A stretch of 64,000 nucleotides of DNA, taken from positions 62,001-126,000 of the forward strand of contig CALMWF010000040.1 in the NCBI GenBank assembly GCA_937873445.1, in the 5' to 3' direction. The translations under genes were made by a program, and so were the position numbers. The notes beneath the pieces were generated by a model. The model made no database searches. It was not told the origin of the DNA and was given only the letters and a program-made list of their open reading frames with translations. This document shows, in pieces, positions 23,334 through 32,552 of the stretch. Each line of letters opens with the position of its first letter. Position 1 is the first letter of the stretch. Source of the DNA: an uncultured Alphaproteobacteria bacterium. Its GTDB lineage: Bacteria > Pseudomonadota > Alphaproteobacteria > Rhizobiales > Aestuariivirgaceae.

Positions 23334-24224
23334 TTGCCAGCCCGTCTTTCCATCTCATTCGACAACGCCCTTAAGGACACGGCCAAGGCGGTGGACGGTC
23401 TTATCGGCCAGTTGCTGCCCGCCAACCGCGACAACCGGCTGGTGACGGCCATGCGCTATGCCGCCCTGGCCCAGGGCAAAAGGCTGCGGCCCTTCTTTGT
23501 GGTGGCGGGTGCCGGGCTGTTTGGCGTGGCCGAGGCGCAGGCTTTGCGCGTCGGCGCGGCACTGGAGCTGCTGCACTGCTATTCGCTGGTGCATGACGAC
23601 CTGCCCGCCATGGACAATGACATGCTGCGGCGCGGGCGGCCCACGCTGCATGTGGCCTTTGACGAGGCCACCGCCATTCTGGCGGGCGACAGTTTGCAGA
23701 CGCTGGCCTTTGCCGTGCTGGCCGACCCCGCCACCCATGATGATGCCGGGGTGCGCTGTGCGCTGGTGGCGGAACTGGCGGCGGCTTCCGGCCACGCCGG
23801 CATGGCGGGCGGCCAGATGCGCGACATCGAGGCGGAGACGCGCAATTTCTCCTCGGTGGCGGAAATTGCCGCCATGCAGTCCATGAAGACCGGGGCACTG
23901 TTCCGCTTTGCATGCGAGGCGGGGGCCATCATGGCGGGGGCGGACCGCGCGCCGCTTCGTCAGTATGCGGATCATATCGGCCTCGCCTTCCAGATTGCCG
24001 ATGACATTCTGGACGTGGAGTCGGACGCTGCCACGCTGGGTAAGGCCACGCAGAAGGATCAGGAGCGCGGCAAGGCCACCTTTGTTGATCTCATGGGACT
24101 GGACGGCGCACGGACCGAGGCGCAGCGCCTGGCCGATGCCGCCATTGCGGCACTTGCCGTTTACGGCGACAGGGCCGAGCTGCTGCGCGCGGCCGCGCGC
24201 TTCATGATTTCGCGCCGGAAATGA
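23334..24224 (+). CDS. ispA: Farnesyl/geranyl diphosphate synthase
   Basis: 296 residues with a TTG start behind GAAGGTC; no nearer ATG fits. The first aspartate-rich motif is in LVHDDLPAMDND and the second in FQIADDILDVE, with KGKRLRP-like KRLRPFFVVAGAGLFG at the IPP-binding end. The enzyme condenses isopentenyl diphosphate with allylic diphosphates to farnesyl or geranylgeranyl diphosphate. In many relatives ispA lies between xseB and dxs; here dxs is 25 kb away. Its end overlaps the convergent YiiX-like gene by 23 bp. Confidence 0.93.
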   Translation: MPARLSISFDNALKDTAKAVDGLIGQLLPANRDNRLVTAMRYAALAQGKRLRPFFVVAGAGLFGVAEAQALRVGAALELLHCYSLVHDDLPAMDNDMLRRGRPTLHVAFDEATAILAGDSLQTLAFAVLADPATHDDAGVRCALVAELAAASGHAGMAGGQMRDIEAETRNFSSVAEIAAMQSMKTGALFRFACEAGAIMAGADRAPLRQYADHIGLAFQIADDILDVESDAATLGKATQKDQERGKATFVDLMGLDGARTEAQRLADAAIAALAVYGDRAELLRAAARFMISRRK

Positions 24225-25008
24225 CGCGCCGGGCAGAGGCGTAGTCCTTCACCTGATGAACCCAGCCGCGGCGCACGGCAAAGCGCCAGGTGACCTTGTC
24301 CGAGCGGGCAATGTCCTCCGGCGTGGTGGCCAGCAGGCCGTCGCGGTCCAGTTCGCTCAGGCCGTCCTTGAACACCACGCGGGAGGCTTCCTCGCCGCGC
24401 CGGGCGAGGGCTGCCACATAGCCATACTGAATGAAGCCAGAGCAGATGAACTGCGGCGGCACCCAGCGTACAGGGCGGCTGCGGGTCTGGCGGATGGCGG
24501 CGCGCATGGAGGTGCGGCCCCCCTCCTTCATGGAAAACCAGCCGAGCCGCGAGGCAAAGAGAAAGGACAGGCCAAGGCGGAAGGCGCGGCTGTAATCATA
24601 GCCCGACTTCACATAGTCGAGCATCAGGCCGCGCACCTGGCGGAAATAATCCTCATCCAGTCCCGGCTGCTCAACGCGGACAATGGCGATGTCGGCAATG
24701 GGGCGGCGGCCGGCAATCCAGCCTTTCAGGCTGGCAATGCCCACGCCCGAAGACACGCTTTCCACCAGAAAGGTGTTGGAAAAGCCCTCCTCCGGCTGGG
24801 GTACCAGAAAGACCAGCGCGGCGTGGGAGAAAAAACCGCCGGTTGCCCGGCGGATCAGGCGGCTGGAGAGCGTGTTGCCGCGTGACAGCACAATGTCACC
24901 ACGGTTCAGGTGCTTTTCGGCCTCGGCCAGAAAGCGCCCGACCGGCATGGGGAACTGTTTGTCCGTGAACGGATCCTTGTGCGATTGTTCGGCAACGGCG
25001 GCTGTCAT
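24202..25008 (-). CDS. YiiX-like permuted papain-fold (NlpC/P60-type) protein
   Basis: 268 residues. The order of catalytic residues is permuted: His first in [13 protein letters not shown] (about residue 62), and Cys late in [39 protein letters not shown] resembles the start of the YiiX/YebB domain. Such proteins are predicted cysteine amidases or acyl-hydrolases. No signal peptide is seen, so it is cytoplasmic. It overlaps the ispG stop by ATGA; the functional link with isoprenoid synthesis is unknown. Confidence 0.82.
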   Translation of the reverse strand: MTAAVAEQSHKDPFTDKQFPMPVGRFLAEAEKHLNRGDIVLSRGNTLSSRLIRRATGGFFSHAALVFLVPQPEEGFSNTFLVESVSSGVGIASLKGWIAGRRPIADIAIVRVEQPGLDEDYFRQVRGLMLDYVKSGYDYSRAFRLGLSFLFASRLGWFSMKEGGRTSMRAAIRQTRSRPVRWVPPQFICSGFIQYGYVAALARRGEEASRVVFKDGLSELDRDGLLATTPEDIARSDKVTWRFAVRRGWVHQVKDYASARRVISGAKS

Positions 25009-26228
25009 CCCCAGCGCTTCCGCACATAGTCCTCGACCACCTTCTTAAACTGGTCGCCGATATCCTCGCCGCGCAGCGTGCCCACCTTGCGGCCATCGAC
25101 ATAGATGGGGGCGGCGGGAAGCTCACCGGTGCCCGGCAGCGAAATGCCGATGTCGGCATGTTTCGATTCACCGGGGCCGTTGACGATGCAGCCCATGACG
25201 GCAAGTTGCAGGCGCTCGAAACCGGGGTAAAGGGCGCGCCATTCAGGCTGGCGGGCGCGCAGATAGGTCTGGATGTCGCGGGCCAGTTCCTGAAAGGTGG
25301 TGGAGGTGGTGCGGCCACAGCCCGGACAGGCAATGACCATGGGCGCAAAGGCGCGCAGCCCCATGGTCTGAAGAATCTCCTGGGCGACGATGACCTCCTG
25401 CCTGCGGTCGCCGCCCGGCTCCGGCGTCAGCGAAATGCGGATGGTGTCGCCGATGCCTTCCTGAAGCAGCACGGCGAGGGCGGCGGTGGAGGCGACAATG
25501 CCCTTGGAGCCCATCCCTGCCTCGGTGAGACCGAGGTGGAGCGCATGGTCGGAGCGTTCGGCCAGCAGGCGATAGACGGCAATGAGATCCTGCACCTCGG
25601 AACATTTGGCCGAGATGATGATGCGGTTGCGCGGCAGGCCCAGTTCCTCGGCGCGGGCTGCCGATAGAAGCCCCGAACGCACCACCGCCTCATGCATGAC
25701 AGCGCGGGTTTCAACGGGATCGGGGCGGGCATTGTTCTCATCCATCAGCCGGGTGAGCAGCGCCTGATCGAGGGAACCCCAGTTGACGCCGATGCGCACC
25801 GGCTTGGCGTGGGTCAGCGCCATGTCGATCATGGCCGAGAAATTGCGGTCCTTCCTGTCGCCGAAGCCGACATTGCCGGGGTTGATGCGGTATTTGGCCA
25901 GGGCGGCGGCGCAGGCGGGATGGTCGGCCAGCAGGGTGTGGCCGTTGTAGTGGAAGTCACCCACCAGCGGCACATCGCAGCCCTGCCGGTCCAGGCGCTC
26001 GCGGATATGGGGAATGGCGGCGGCGGCCTCATCCTTGTCCACCGTCAGGCGCACCAGTTCCGATCCGGCGCGGGCCAGTTCCATGACCTGATGCACGCTG
26101 CCGTCAATATCGGCGGTGTCGGTGTTGGTCATGGACTGAACCACCACCGGCTGGCCACCCCCTACCATGACCTTGCCCACGGGCACGACCACGGAAACAC
26201 GCCGGGGCTTTGCTGCTGAAAATTCCAT
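25005..26228 (-). CDS. ispG: 4-hydroxy-3-methylbut-2-enyl diphosphate synthase
   Basis: 407 residues. The N-terminal TIM-barrel half shows [22 protein letters not shown] and [17 protein letters not shown]. The C-terminal half carries the [4Fe-4S] ligands: two Cys in [10 protein letters not shown] and one in [13 protein letters not shown], followed by the usual Glu. It is the sixth step of the MEP pathway. GGAG lies upstream of the ATG. It is coupled to the YiiX-like gene and follows the znu operon by 18 bp, so read-through from zur-znuCB is possible. Confidence 0.97.
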   Translation of the reverse strand: MEFSAAKPRRVSVVVPVGKVMVGGGQPVVVQSMTNTDTADIDGSVHQVMELARAGSELVRLTVDKDEAAAAIPHIRERLDRQGCDVPLVGDFHYNGHTLLADHPACAAALAKYRINPGNVGFGDRKDRNFSAMIDMALTHAKPVRIGVNWGSLDQALLTRLMDENNARPDPVETRAVMHEAVVRSGLLSAARAEELGLPRNRIIISAKCSEVQDLIAVYRLLAERSDHALHLGLTEAGMGSKGIVASTAALAVLLQEGIGDTIRISLTPEPGGDRRQEVIVAQEILQTMGLRAFAPMVIACPGCGRTTSTTFQELARDIQTYLRARQPEWRALYPGFERLQLAVMGCIVNGPGESKHADIGISLPGTGELPAAPIYVDGRKVGTLRGEDIGDQFKKVVEDYVRKRWG

Positions 26229-26246
26229 TGTGCACGCTCCGGGGGC

Positions 26247-27044
26247 TTAACTGCGCTGGGGGGCGAACAAGGTCAAGACGAAGATCAGGCCCGCGGCGAT
26301 GACAATGGCGGGACCGGCGATGACATTCCACCAGGCCGAGGCAAAAAGCCCCGCCAGCACGGCCACGGCGGCAATGGCCACCGCCCACAGCGCCATGGCC
26401 TCGGGCGAGGCGGAAAGGCGGCGCGCCGCGGCAGCCGGCACGATCATCAGCGCGGTGATGAGCAGAAGCCCGACGATCTTCATGGATATGGCGGTCATGA
26501 TGGCGATGATGAGGACGAAGGCCAGTTCAACCCGGTCCACCCTGACGCCTTCGGCGCGGGCCAGATCCTCATGCACTGCCATGGCAATGAGATCACGCCA
26601 CAGGGTGACGAGCACCGCCAGAACCAGCGCCGCCCCGGCCCAGACGGTGAGGACATCGGCGCGCGACACGGTGAGCACATCGCCGAAGAGAATGTCGAGA
26701 TGGCCGGTGACGGCACCGGTGATGAGGCCGACGGTGAGAAGGCCCAGCGCCAGCGCAGTGTGCGAGAGGATGCCAAGCAGCGTATCCGAGGCCAGTTCCT
26801 TCTGGCGCTTCAGCGCCAACAGCAGAAGCGCCAGCACCACGGCGGCGGCCACCGCCCCCCACACAATGTTGATGCCGAGCAGGAGGCCGAGCCCGACGCC
26901 CAGAAGGCCGGAATGGGCTAGCGTCTCGCCGAAATAGGCCATGCGCCGCCAGACGATGAAACAGCCCACCGGCCCGGCCACCATAGCAATGCCCAGCCCC
27001 GCCAGAAGGGCGCGCTGAAAGAAACCTTCGAAAAGAATGTCCAT
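26247..27044 (-). CDS. znuB: Zinc ABC transporter permease
   Basis: 265-residue ABC-3 family permease with seven or eight membrane spans. The N-terminal FFQRALLAGLGIAMVAGPVGCFIVWRRMAYFGETLAHSGLLG is classic ZnuB. It is third gene of zur-znuC-znuB, with a 6-nt gap after znuC. No periplasmic binding protein ZnuA is encoded in this window, so it must be elsewhere. Confidence 0.95.
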   Translation of the reverse strand: MDILFEGFFQRALLAGLGIAMVAGPVGCFIVWRRMAYFGETLAHSGLLGVGLGLLLGINIVWGAVAAAVVLALLLLALKRQKELASDTLLGILSHTALALGLLTVGLITGAVTGHLDILFGDVLTVSRADVLTVWAGAALVLAVLVTLWRDLIAMAVHEDLARAEGVRVDRVELAFVLIIAIMTAISMKIVGLLLITALMIVPAAAARRLSASPEAMALWAVAIAAVAVLAGLFASAWWNVIAGPAIVIAAGLIFVLTLFAPQRS

Positions 27045-27050
27045 GGCGGC

Positions 27051-27818
27051 TCAGGCCTTGTGGTGCGGGTGGTTGCAGGTGCCGGGCGCACCATCGTGGC
27101 TGTGGTCATGGTGGTGCTGGTAGGCGCCGATCATGCGGGCGGCGGCGGGGCCGAAGAGCCTGGTGAATTCCGGATCGCGCTGAACCGCGCCGGGGCCGCC
27201 CTCGCAGCAGACATGGCCATTGAGGCAGACCACGTGATCGCTTTCGGCCATGACCATGTGCAGGTCATGGCTGACCATGAGAATACCGCAGCCCTGATCC
27301 TTGCGGATTCTGGAGATCAGTTCATAGAGGCGGACCTCGCCATAGAAGTCGACCGCCTGCACCGGCTCGTCCAGCACCAGCACCTGCGGGTCCCGCAGCA
27401 GCGCCCGGGCCAGCAGCACACGCTGCATCTCGCCGCCCGACAGGCGCACCACGCGCGCATCGATGAGATGTTCCGCCTCGGTGGCAGCCAGCGCCCGGCG
27501 CAACTGGCGCTCCTCGGCGTCCACCGTGAGGGTCATCAGCCGCCGCACTGACAGCGGCACATGGGCGGTGACGGGAAAGCTCTGCGGCACATAGCCAACG
27601 CGCAGGCCCGGCTGGCGGATGATTGCGCCCGAATCGGGCTGTTCCAGACCGAGCATGACCTTGACCAGGGTGGACTTGCCCGCGCCGTTGGGGCCGATGA
27701 GGGTGACGATCTCGCCGTGGCGGACATCGACATTGACATGATCGAGAATGATCCGGCTGCCATAGGCAAGCGAGACATCGCGGGCGGAGATGAGAGCGCC
27801 ATGGGCCTTCAGCATCAT
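27051..27818 (-). CDS. znuC: Zinc ABC transporter ATP-binding protein
   Basis: 255 residues. Walker A GPNGAGKST, signature LSGGEMQRVLLARALL, Walker B VLVLDEPVQAVD, H-loop SHDLHMV. The C-terminal tail is His-rich (YQHHHDHSHDG and NHPHHKA) and may bind zinc. The family powers high-affinity zinc uptake with ZnuB. Its start overlaps the zur stop (ATGATG), so the three proteins are made from one transcript under Zur control. Confidence 0.95.
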   Translation of the reverse strand: MMLKAHGALISARDVSLAYGSRIILDHVNVDVRHGEIVTLIGPNGAGKSTLVKVMLGLEQPDSGAIIRQPGLRVGYVPQSFPVTAHVPLSVRRLMTLTVDAEERQLRRALAATEAEHLIDARVVRLSGGEMQRVLLARALLRDPQVLVLDEPVQAVDFYGEVRLYELISRIRKDQGCGILMVSHDLHMVMAESDHVVCLNGHVCCEGGPGAVQRDPEFTRLFGPAAARMIGAYQHHHDHSHDGAPGTCNHPHHKA

Positions 27819-28294
27819 GCCCCCTCCGCACAGCGGGCGCAGCGCCCGGTCATTTCGATGACGGTGCGGCGCGGGGAAAATCCCTCGCCCCCGGCCAGCG
27901 TGGCCAGTTCCCGGCCCAGTCCGGCGGCGGCCGTTTCGGATACCGCACCACAGGCTTCGCAGATCATCAGCACGGCAGGATCCGGTCCGTGCGCACAGGA
28001 ACAGGCCACGAAGGCGTTGCGGCTTTCGACCTTGTGGACAAGATTGTGGGCGAGCAGAAAATCAAGAGCACGATAGATGGTGATGGGGGCGGGCCGCGCG
28101 CCGCCTTCGCGCCCGGCCATGCGTTCGATGATGTCATAGGCGCCAACCGCCTCATGACCCTCGGCCACACAGGCCAGAACGTCCCGGCGCTGCGGGGTGA
28201 GTTTGCTGCCGCGCTCGGCGCAGACCTGCTCGGCGCGGGCAATGAGGGACACCGTGCAGCGGTGGTGGTCATGGTGGGGATCGGGGAAGCTCAT
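27815..28294 (-). CDS. zur: Zinc uptake regulator, Fur family
   Basis: 159 residues. The His-rich start DPHHDHHRC precedes a winged helix with LTPQRRDVLACVAEG and ITIYRALDFLLAHNLVHKVESRNAFVAC. The structural zinc CxxC pairs are ICEACG and GRCARC. With zinc it represses the znu genes. Its start codon lies 7 bp from a perfect palindromic Zur-type box, so its own operon is autorepressed. The SD is poor. Confidence 0.95.
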   Translation of the reverse strand: MSFPDPHHDHHRCTVSLIARAEQVCAERGSKLTPQRRDVLACVAEGHEAVGAYDIIERMAGREGGARPAPITIYRALDFLLAHNLVHKVESRNAFVACSCAHGPDPAVLMICEACGAVSETAAAGLGRELATLAGGEGFSPRRTVIEMTGRCARCAEGA

Positions 28295-28300
28295 TCTGTT

Positions 28301-28312
28301 ATGTTATAACAT
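28301..28312. promoter_or_regulatory. Zur box
   Basis: ATGTTATAACAT, a perfect 12-bp palindrome inside the longer TGTTATGTTATAACATTTTG. It matches the A/T-rich Zur site expected before znu operons in alphaproteobacteria. It is only 7 bp from the zur start, so transcription probably begins in or beside it, leaving a very short leader. Confidence 0.85.
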
Positions 28313-28422
28313 TTTGACGCCTGGTCCAGTGGTGGGAAATCACATTATCGCCCGCGCACCGCCGCATTTCGGCAAAACTCCGGGGGTCAAGTTCTCACGG
28401 GACGGTGAAACTGGAGGACTCC

Positions 28423-29388
28423 ATGGGCAGGGCCAGGCGCTTTGCACATCTCACCGTTTTTCTGCTGGCGGCGGCACCGGCCGCGCTGGCCGAGACGGCG
28501 GACCGGCCGGTGACCCTCGGTCTGATGATCGGCGACAGCAGCGCCATGACGCTGGGCCAGATGCTGGTGCGCGATCTCAGCCACGAACAGGGTGTGCGCC
28601 TTGTGCCCATGATCGGCTCCGGCAGCGTGCTCAGCCTGCATGATCTGGCGGCCGTGCCGGGAGTGGATGCGGCACTCGTCTCCTCCGATGCCATGGCCTA
28701 TGCGCGCGCCCATGGGCTGGTGCGTGAACCCGGCCGCTATGCGGCACTGGCCCGGCTGAAGCCGCTTGAGCTCATTCTGGTGGCCCGCCGTGATCTGGCC
28801 GATCTGTCCTCGCTCAATGGCCAGCGCATTGCCACGGGGCCGGCCGGGTCTGCCGCCTATGCCAGCGGCGAACTGGTGTTTTCGGTCAACACTGTGCAGT
28901 TCCAGCGCGTGCCGCTGGCCGGGCAGGATGGCCTGCGCGCCCTGGCCGAGGGCCGGGCCGATGCGGCGCTGGTGCTGGGGCGCGACACGGACTTTACCGT
29001 TCTTCAGGATGCCAACCGGGCCGGGGGCGGCTTTCATGTGCTGGCCCTGCCCTTTGCCGAGGCGCTGGCCAATACCCATAGTCCGGTGCTCATTCCGGCC
29101 AGTGCGCTGCCGGGATTGCTGGCGCCGGGAAGCGACGTGGAAAGCGTGGCGGCAGCGCTGATCGTGGCGGTGCGCGAGCCGGCCAGGGGCACAGCCGCCT
29201 TCGACCGGCTGCGCCGGTTTGCACGCGCCCTTTATGCCAGCCCCGAGGCCACGGCCGCAGGCAACAACCCTGCCGCCCGCGTGCCCGGCTGGAAGGCCAG
29301 CGCCGCTGCGGCGGAGGCGCGCTCCGGCCGCTACGGAAAACTACCCAGGGTGACGGCAGCAACCCCAGAGCAAGGAGATCATCCATGA
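28423..29388 (+). CDS. TAXI-like periplasmic solute-binding protein
   Basis: 321 residues from the ATG at 28423 with GGAGGA upstream. The signal peptide (about 1-24: RRFAHLTVFLLAAAPAALAE) precedes a type 2 periplasmic-binding fold. VTLGLMIGDSSAMTLGQML and SLNGQRIATGPAGSAAYASGELV resemble the TAXI binding proteins of TRAP transporters. No TRAP permease lies nearby; the next gene, overlapping by ATGA, encodes a Sel1-like membrane protein. The ligand is unknown, and the protein may act as a sensor subunit rather than in uptake. Confidence 0.75.
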   Translation: MGRARRFAHLTVFLLAAAPAALAETADRPVTLGLMIGDSSAMTLGQMLVRDLSHEQGVRLVPMIGSGSVLSLHDLAAVPGVDAALVSSDAMAYARAHGLVREPGRYAALARLKPLELILVARRDLADLSSLNGQRIATGPAGSAAYASGELVFSVNTVQFQRVPLAGQDGLRALAEGRADAALVLGRDTDFTVLQDANRAGGGFHVLALPFAEALANTHSPVLIPASALPGLLAPGSDVESVAAALIVAVREPARGTAAFDRLRRFARALYASPEATAAGNNPAARVPGWKASAAAAEARSGRYGKLPRVTAATPEQGDHP

Positions 29389-30830
29389 CCCAGCCTGCCC
29401 CCGTGCACGCGCCGGAAACCGAGACTTCGGCCCCGGACGACGCCGAGATGGACCACCCGCAGGCCGAGGCGGTTTCGCCTGCCGACGCCATGGAGACGCC
29501 AAGCTGGTTTGCCCGCACCTATCACGAGCAGACGCCACAGGATCTGGCCCAGGCCTATGACAACCGGCGCCGCGCTTCGGAGCGGCTGGCGGAGCAGGAG
29601 AGCGTCATGCCGGTGCGGGCCGCGAGCGAACTGGAAATGACGGCCTTCCGCCGCCTGCTGGAGGAGCGGCTGAACGTGGAGGCGGCGCGCCGCCGCGCCA
29701 TGGCCATGGCGCCGGTGACCCCGCCACCGGCCGCCCGGCCCCGGCCGGTGCCGCCGCGCCGGGCCCCGCTGCCGCTGTCGGAGCTGGCACGCACTGTGCC
29801 GCCCCGCCCGCCGGGGGCGGCTGCCCCTGCCCCACGGCTGAAACCCGCCCCGGACCGCGGCGGGCTGGCGCTGGCGGCGCTGGCGGCCCTGCTGGTGGGC
29901 GGCATGGCAGGTTTCGGGGTGGCTCAGCGCGACCAACTGGCGGGGTGGCTGCATCAGGCGGCGGCGCGGGTGGCGGAAATGGCGCCCGTGACCGTGGCCC
30001 CGCCCGGCCCGCAGCCGGTGACCGTGGCGGCAACACCCGCCAGTGAAACGAAGAAGCCGGTGGAAGTGGTGTCGCTGTCGGTGAAGAATGTTGAGGGCAT
30101 GATCAATGACCCCATTCCGCTGGACGTGGTGGCGCGCGACTCTGACCTGGCCACGCCCATTGCGCTGAAGGTGATGGGGGTGCCGGAGAAGGCCTATCTG
30201 ACGGTGGGCAAGGAGCTGCGCCAGGGCGAATGGCTGCTGCAGGCTGCCGACATCGGCAAGGCCAGTCTGGTGGTGCCGACCACCGCCACACCGGAAATCG
30301 GCCTGTCGGTGGCGGCGGTGGAGGCCACCAGCGGCGAACTGGCCGCACCCATGCAGGAGATGACCGTGGCCGTGCATGGGCCTGATGCGCCTGCCGCGAC
30401 AGCGGCGGAAACTTCAGCCGCGACAGCGGCGGAGGTTTCAGCCGTGCCAGCGGCGGAAATGCCTGCCGTGCAGATCACCCCGGCCAGCGGCCCGCCGGAA
30501 CAGCCGGCGGATGGCAAACTGGCCATGACCACGGCGGCCCCGCCCTCCCCGGAAGCCGAGGGGCTTCTGCAAAAGGGCAGGATGCTGCTGGATGCGGGCG
30601 ACCTTGCCGCGGCGCGGCCCTTCCTGACCAAGGCCGAGGCCATGGGCTCGGGCGCGGCGGCATTGGCGCTGGGCCAGAGTTACGATCCGGCCACCTTCAT
30701 CCGGCTCAAGGTGCAGGGCCAGATGCCCGACGTGGCCGAGGCCCGCAACTGGTATGAAAAGGCCAGGGCCGCCGGCGTGACCGAGGCCGAGGCGGCCCTT
30801 GCCGCCCTGGCCAAGGCTGGCCAGCCCTGA
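29385..30830 (+). CDS. Membrane-anchored Ala/Pro-rich protein with Sel1/TPR-like C-terminus
   Basis: 481 residues. A long acidic, then Pro/Arg-rich cytoplasmic N-terminus (about 1-165) leads to one membrane helix, LALAALAALLVGGMAGFGVA. A periplasmic region includes near-repeats ATAAETSA/ATAAEVSA/VPAAEMPA at about 345-365. The last 100 residues read as Sel1/TPR-type helices (GRMLLDAGDLAAARPFLTKAEAMGSGAAALALGQSYDP). The architecture suggests a scaffold across the inner membrane. It is translationally coupled to the TAXI-like protein, which would lie in the same compartment as its C-terminus. I recognise no enzyme domain. Confidence 0.7.
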   Translation: MTQPAPVHAPETETSAPDDAEMDHPQAEAVSPADAMETPSWFARTYHEQTPQDLAQAYDNRRRASERLAEQESVMPVRAASELEMTAFRRLLEERLNVEAARRRAMAMAPVTPPPAARPRPVPPRRAPLPLSELARTVPPRPPGAAAPAPRLKPAPDRGGLALAALAALLVGGMAGFGVAQRDQLAGWLHQAAARVAEMAPVTVAPPGPQPVTVAATPASETKKPVEVVSLSVKNVEGMINDPIPLDVVARDSDLATPIALKVMGVPEKAYLTVGKELRQGEWLLQAADIGKASLVVPTTATPEIGLSVAAVEATSGELAAPMQEMTVAVHGPDAPAATAAETSAATAAEVSAVPAAEMPAVQITPASGPPEQPADGKLAMTTAAPPSPEAEGLLQKGRMLLDAGDLAAARPFLTKAEAMGSGAAALALGQSYDPATFIRLKVQGQMPDVAEARNWYEKARAAGVTEAEAALAALAKAGQP

Positions 30831-30901
30831 AACGCGGACTGGCCCTCGACAGGCTGGGCTGATCGGCGCATGAAGCGGGCACTGTAAAGGAGACCTGCCC
30901 G

Positions 30902-32542
30902 ATGCGTGCCGCTGATGCCCTTGTCCGTTCGCTTGCTGCCCATGGCGTGGCGCGGGTCTATTGCGTGCCGGGGGAAAGCTATCTCACCCTGCTTGATGCG
31001 CTGCATGGCAGCGGCATTGAGGTGATCGTCTGCCGCCATGAGGGCGGCGCCGGTTTCATGGCCGTGGCGGAAGCCAAGCTGACGGGCCGTCCTGCGGTGT
31101 GCGCGGTGAGCCGCGGTCCCGGCGCCACCAACGCCGCCATTGCCGTGCATGTGGCCGAGCAGGATGCCGTGCCGGTCATCTTCCTCGTGGGCCAGGTGTC
31201 GCGCGAGGAGCGCGGGCGCGGCGCCTTTCAGGAGGTGGACTACAGCCAGTTCTTCGGCGGCATGGCCAAGGGCGTGTGGGAGCCTGCGGATGGTGCCAAA
31301 CTGGTGGAAGTGATGGCGCGCGCTTTTCGCCTTGCCGCCGAGGGCCAGCCGGGTCCGGTGGTGATTTCACTGCTGGAGGACATGCTGGCCGATGAGGTGG
31401 CGGAAGACGAGCCGGTGGTGTTTCCGGTGGCCAGGCCGCACCACGCCGCTGAGGATCTGGCCCGCCTTCAGGCGATGATCGACCGGGCCGAGCGGCCGCT
31501 GATCATTGCCGGGGCGGCGCTGCGCGGACCCAGGGGGGCTGCCGCGCTCAACCGTTTTGCCGAGGGCCAGCGCATTCCCGTGGCGGTGACGTGGAAAAAC
31601 CAGGATGTGTTTGACAACACCTCACCCCTCTATGCCGGGCATCTCGGCTTTGGCAATCCGCCCGCCCACCGCAAGATTCTGGCCGAGGCTGACCTCATCA
31701 TTGCCGTGGGCACAAGGCTTGGCGACATCGGCAGCCTGAATTACACCCTGCCGCGGGCCGGCACACCGGACCAGCCGGTCATTCACGTCTATGGCGATGG
31801 CGGGGCCATCGGCAAGGTGTCGCGCACCGAGCTGGGTCTGGTGGCTGATCCGGTGGCGGTGCTGCAGGCGCTGGGGCAGGATGCCCGCGTGGTGTCGTCG
31901 GCGCGCGAGGCGTGGATCACCCGGCTGTCACAGTTCATCAGCGGGTTCCGCGCCTTCACACCGGTGGGTCCGGCGGATGGGGTGGACTTCGGCACGGTGG
32001 TGGTGGCGCTGGCCAAACATGCGCCCGCCAATGCCGTCATCACCACGGATGCGGGCAATATGTCGAGCTGGGTGCACCGGCACTGGGCCATGACGCCCGC
32101 CAACACGCTGCTGGGTGCCATTGCCGGGGCCATGGGCTTTGGCGTGCCGTCGGCCGTGGCGGCGGCCCTGGTGGAACCCGCGCGCACCGCCATCTGCTTT
32201 GTCGGCGATGGCGGGGTGCTGATGACCGGGCAGGAAATCGCCACAGCCATGCAGTATGGCGCGGCCCCCAAGATCGTGCTGTCGGACAATGGCATTTACG
32301 GCACCATCCGCACCCATCAGGAGCGCGAATTTCCGGGCCGGGTTTCCGGCACCATGCTGACCAATCCGGATTTCAGCCAATGGGGCGAAAGCTTCGGCGT
32401 GACGGTGTTCCGTCTGGAGATGGGCGGCGATGTGGAGGCCACCGTGCAGGCCTTCCTGGCTGAAAAAGGACCAGCCCTGCTTCATGTCCGCTCATCACGG
32501 CAGGCGCTGTCGGCCTTCGGACAGTTGAAGACGCTGGGGTGA
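30902..32542 (+). CDS. Thiamine-diphosphate-dependent enzyme, acetolactate synthase-like
   Basis: 546 residues with AAAGGAG before the ATG. The three-domain IlvB-type fold is clear: a catalytic Glu E47 in VCRHEGGAGFMA, the loop SRGPGATNAAIAVH, a central FAD/ADP-like domain, and the ThDP motif GDGGVLMTGQEIATAMQ ending in SDNGIYGT. No small regulatory subunit is adjacent. The family includes acetolactate synthase, oxalyl-CoA decarboxylase, sulfoacetaldehyde acetyltransferase and benzoylformate decarboxylase types; the sequence alone does not settle the substrate. It ends 10 bp from the convergent transpeptidase gene. Confidence 0.85.
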   Translation: MRAADALVRSLAAHGVARVYCVPGESYLTLLDALHGSGIEVIVCRHEGGAGFMAVAEAKLTGRPAVCAVSRGPGATNAAIAVHVAEQDAVPVIFLVGQVSREERGRGAFQEVDYSQFFGGMAKGVWEPADGAKLVEVMARAFRLAAEGQPGPVVISLLEDMLADEVAEDEPVVFPVARPHHAAEDLARLQAMIDRAERPLIIAGAALRGPRGAAALNRFAEGQRIPVAVTWKNQDVFDNTSPLYAGHLGFGNPPAHRKILAEADLIIAVGTRLGDIGSLNYTLPRAGTPDQPVIHVYGDGGAIGKVSRTELGLVADPVAVLQALGQDARVVSSAREAWITRLSQFISGFRAFTPVGPADGVDFGTVVVALAKHAPANAVITTDAGNMSSWVHRHWAMTPANTLLGAIAGAMGFGVPSAVAAALVEPARTAICFVGDGGVLMTGQEIATAMQYGAAPKIVLSDNGIYGTIRTHQEREFPGRVSGTMLTNPDFSQWGESFGVTVFRLEMGGDVEATVQAFLAEKGPALLHVRSSRQALSAFGQLKTLG

Positions 32543-32552
32543 GGCCCAGGCC

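Noticed and set aside
28423-29388. Calling the binding protein ZnuA because it is divergent from zur
   Set aside because: It lacks the His-rich loop and metal ligands of ZnuA; its blocks are TAXI-like and the gene is 110 bp beyond the Zur box.
30902-32542. Calling the ThDP enzyme acetolactate synthase (ilvB)
   Set aside because: No regulatory subunit or branched-chain genes next to it, and the fold is shared by several enzymes.
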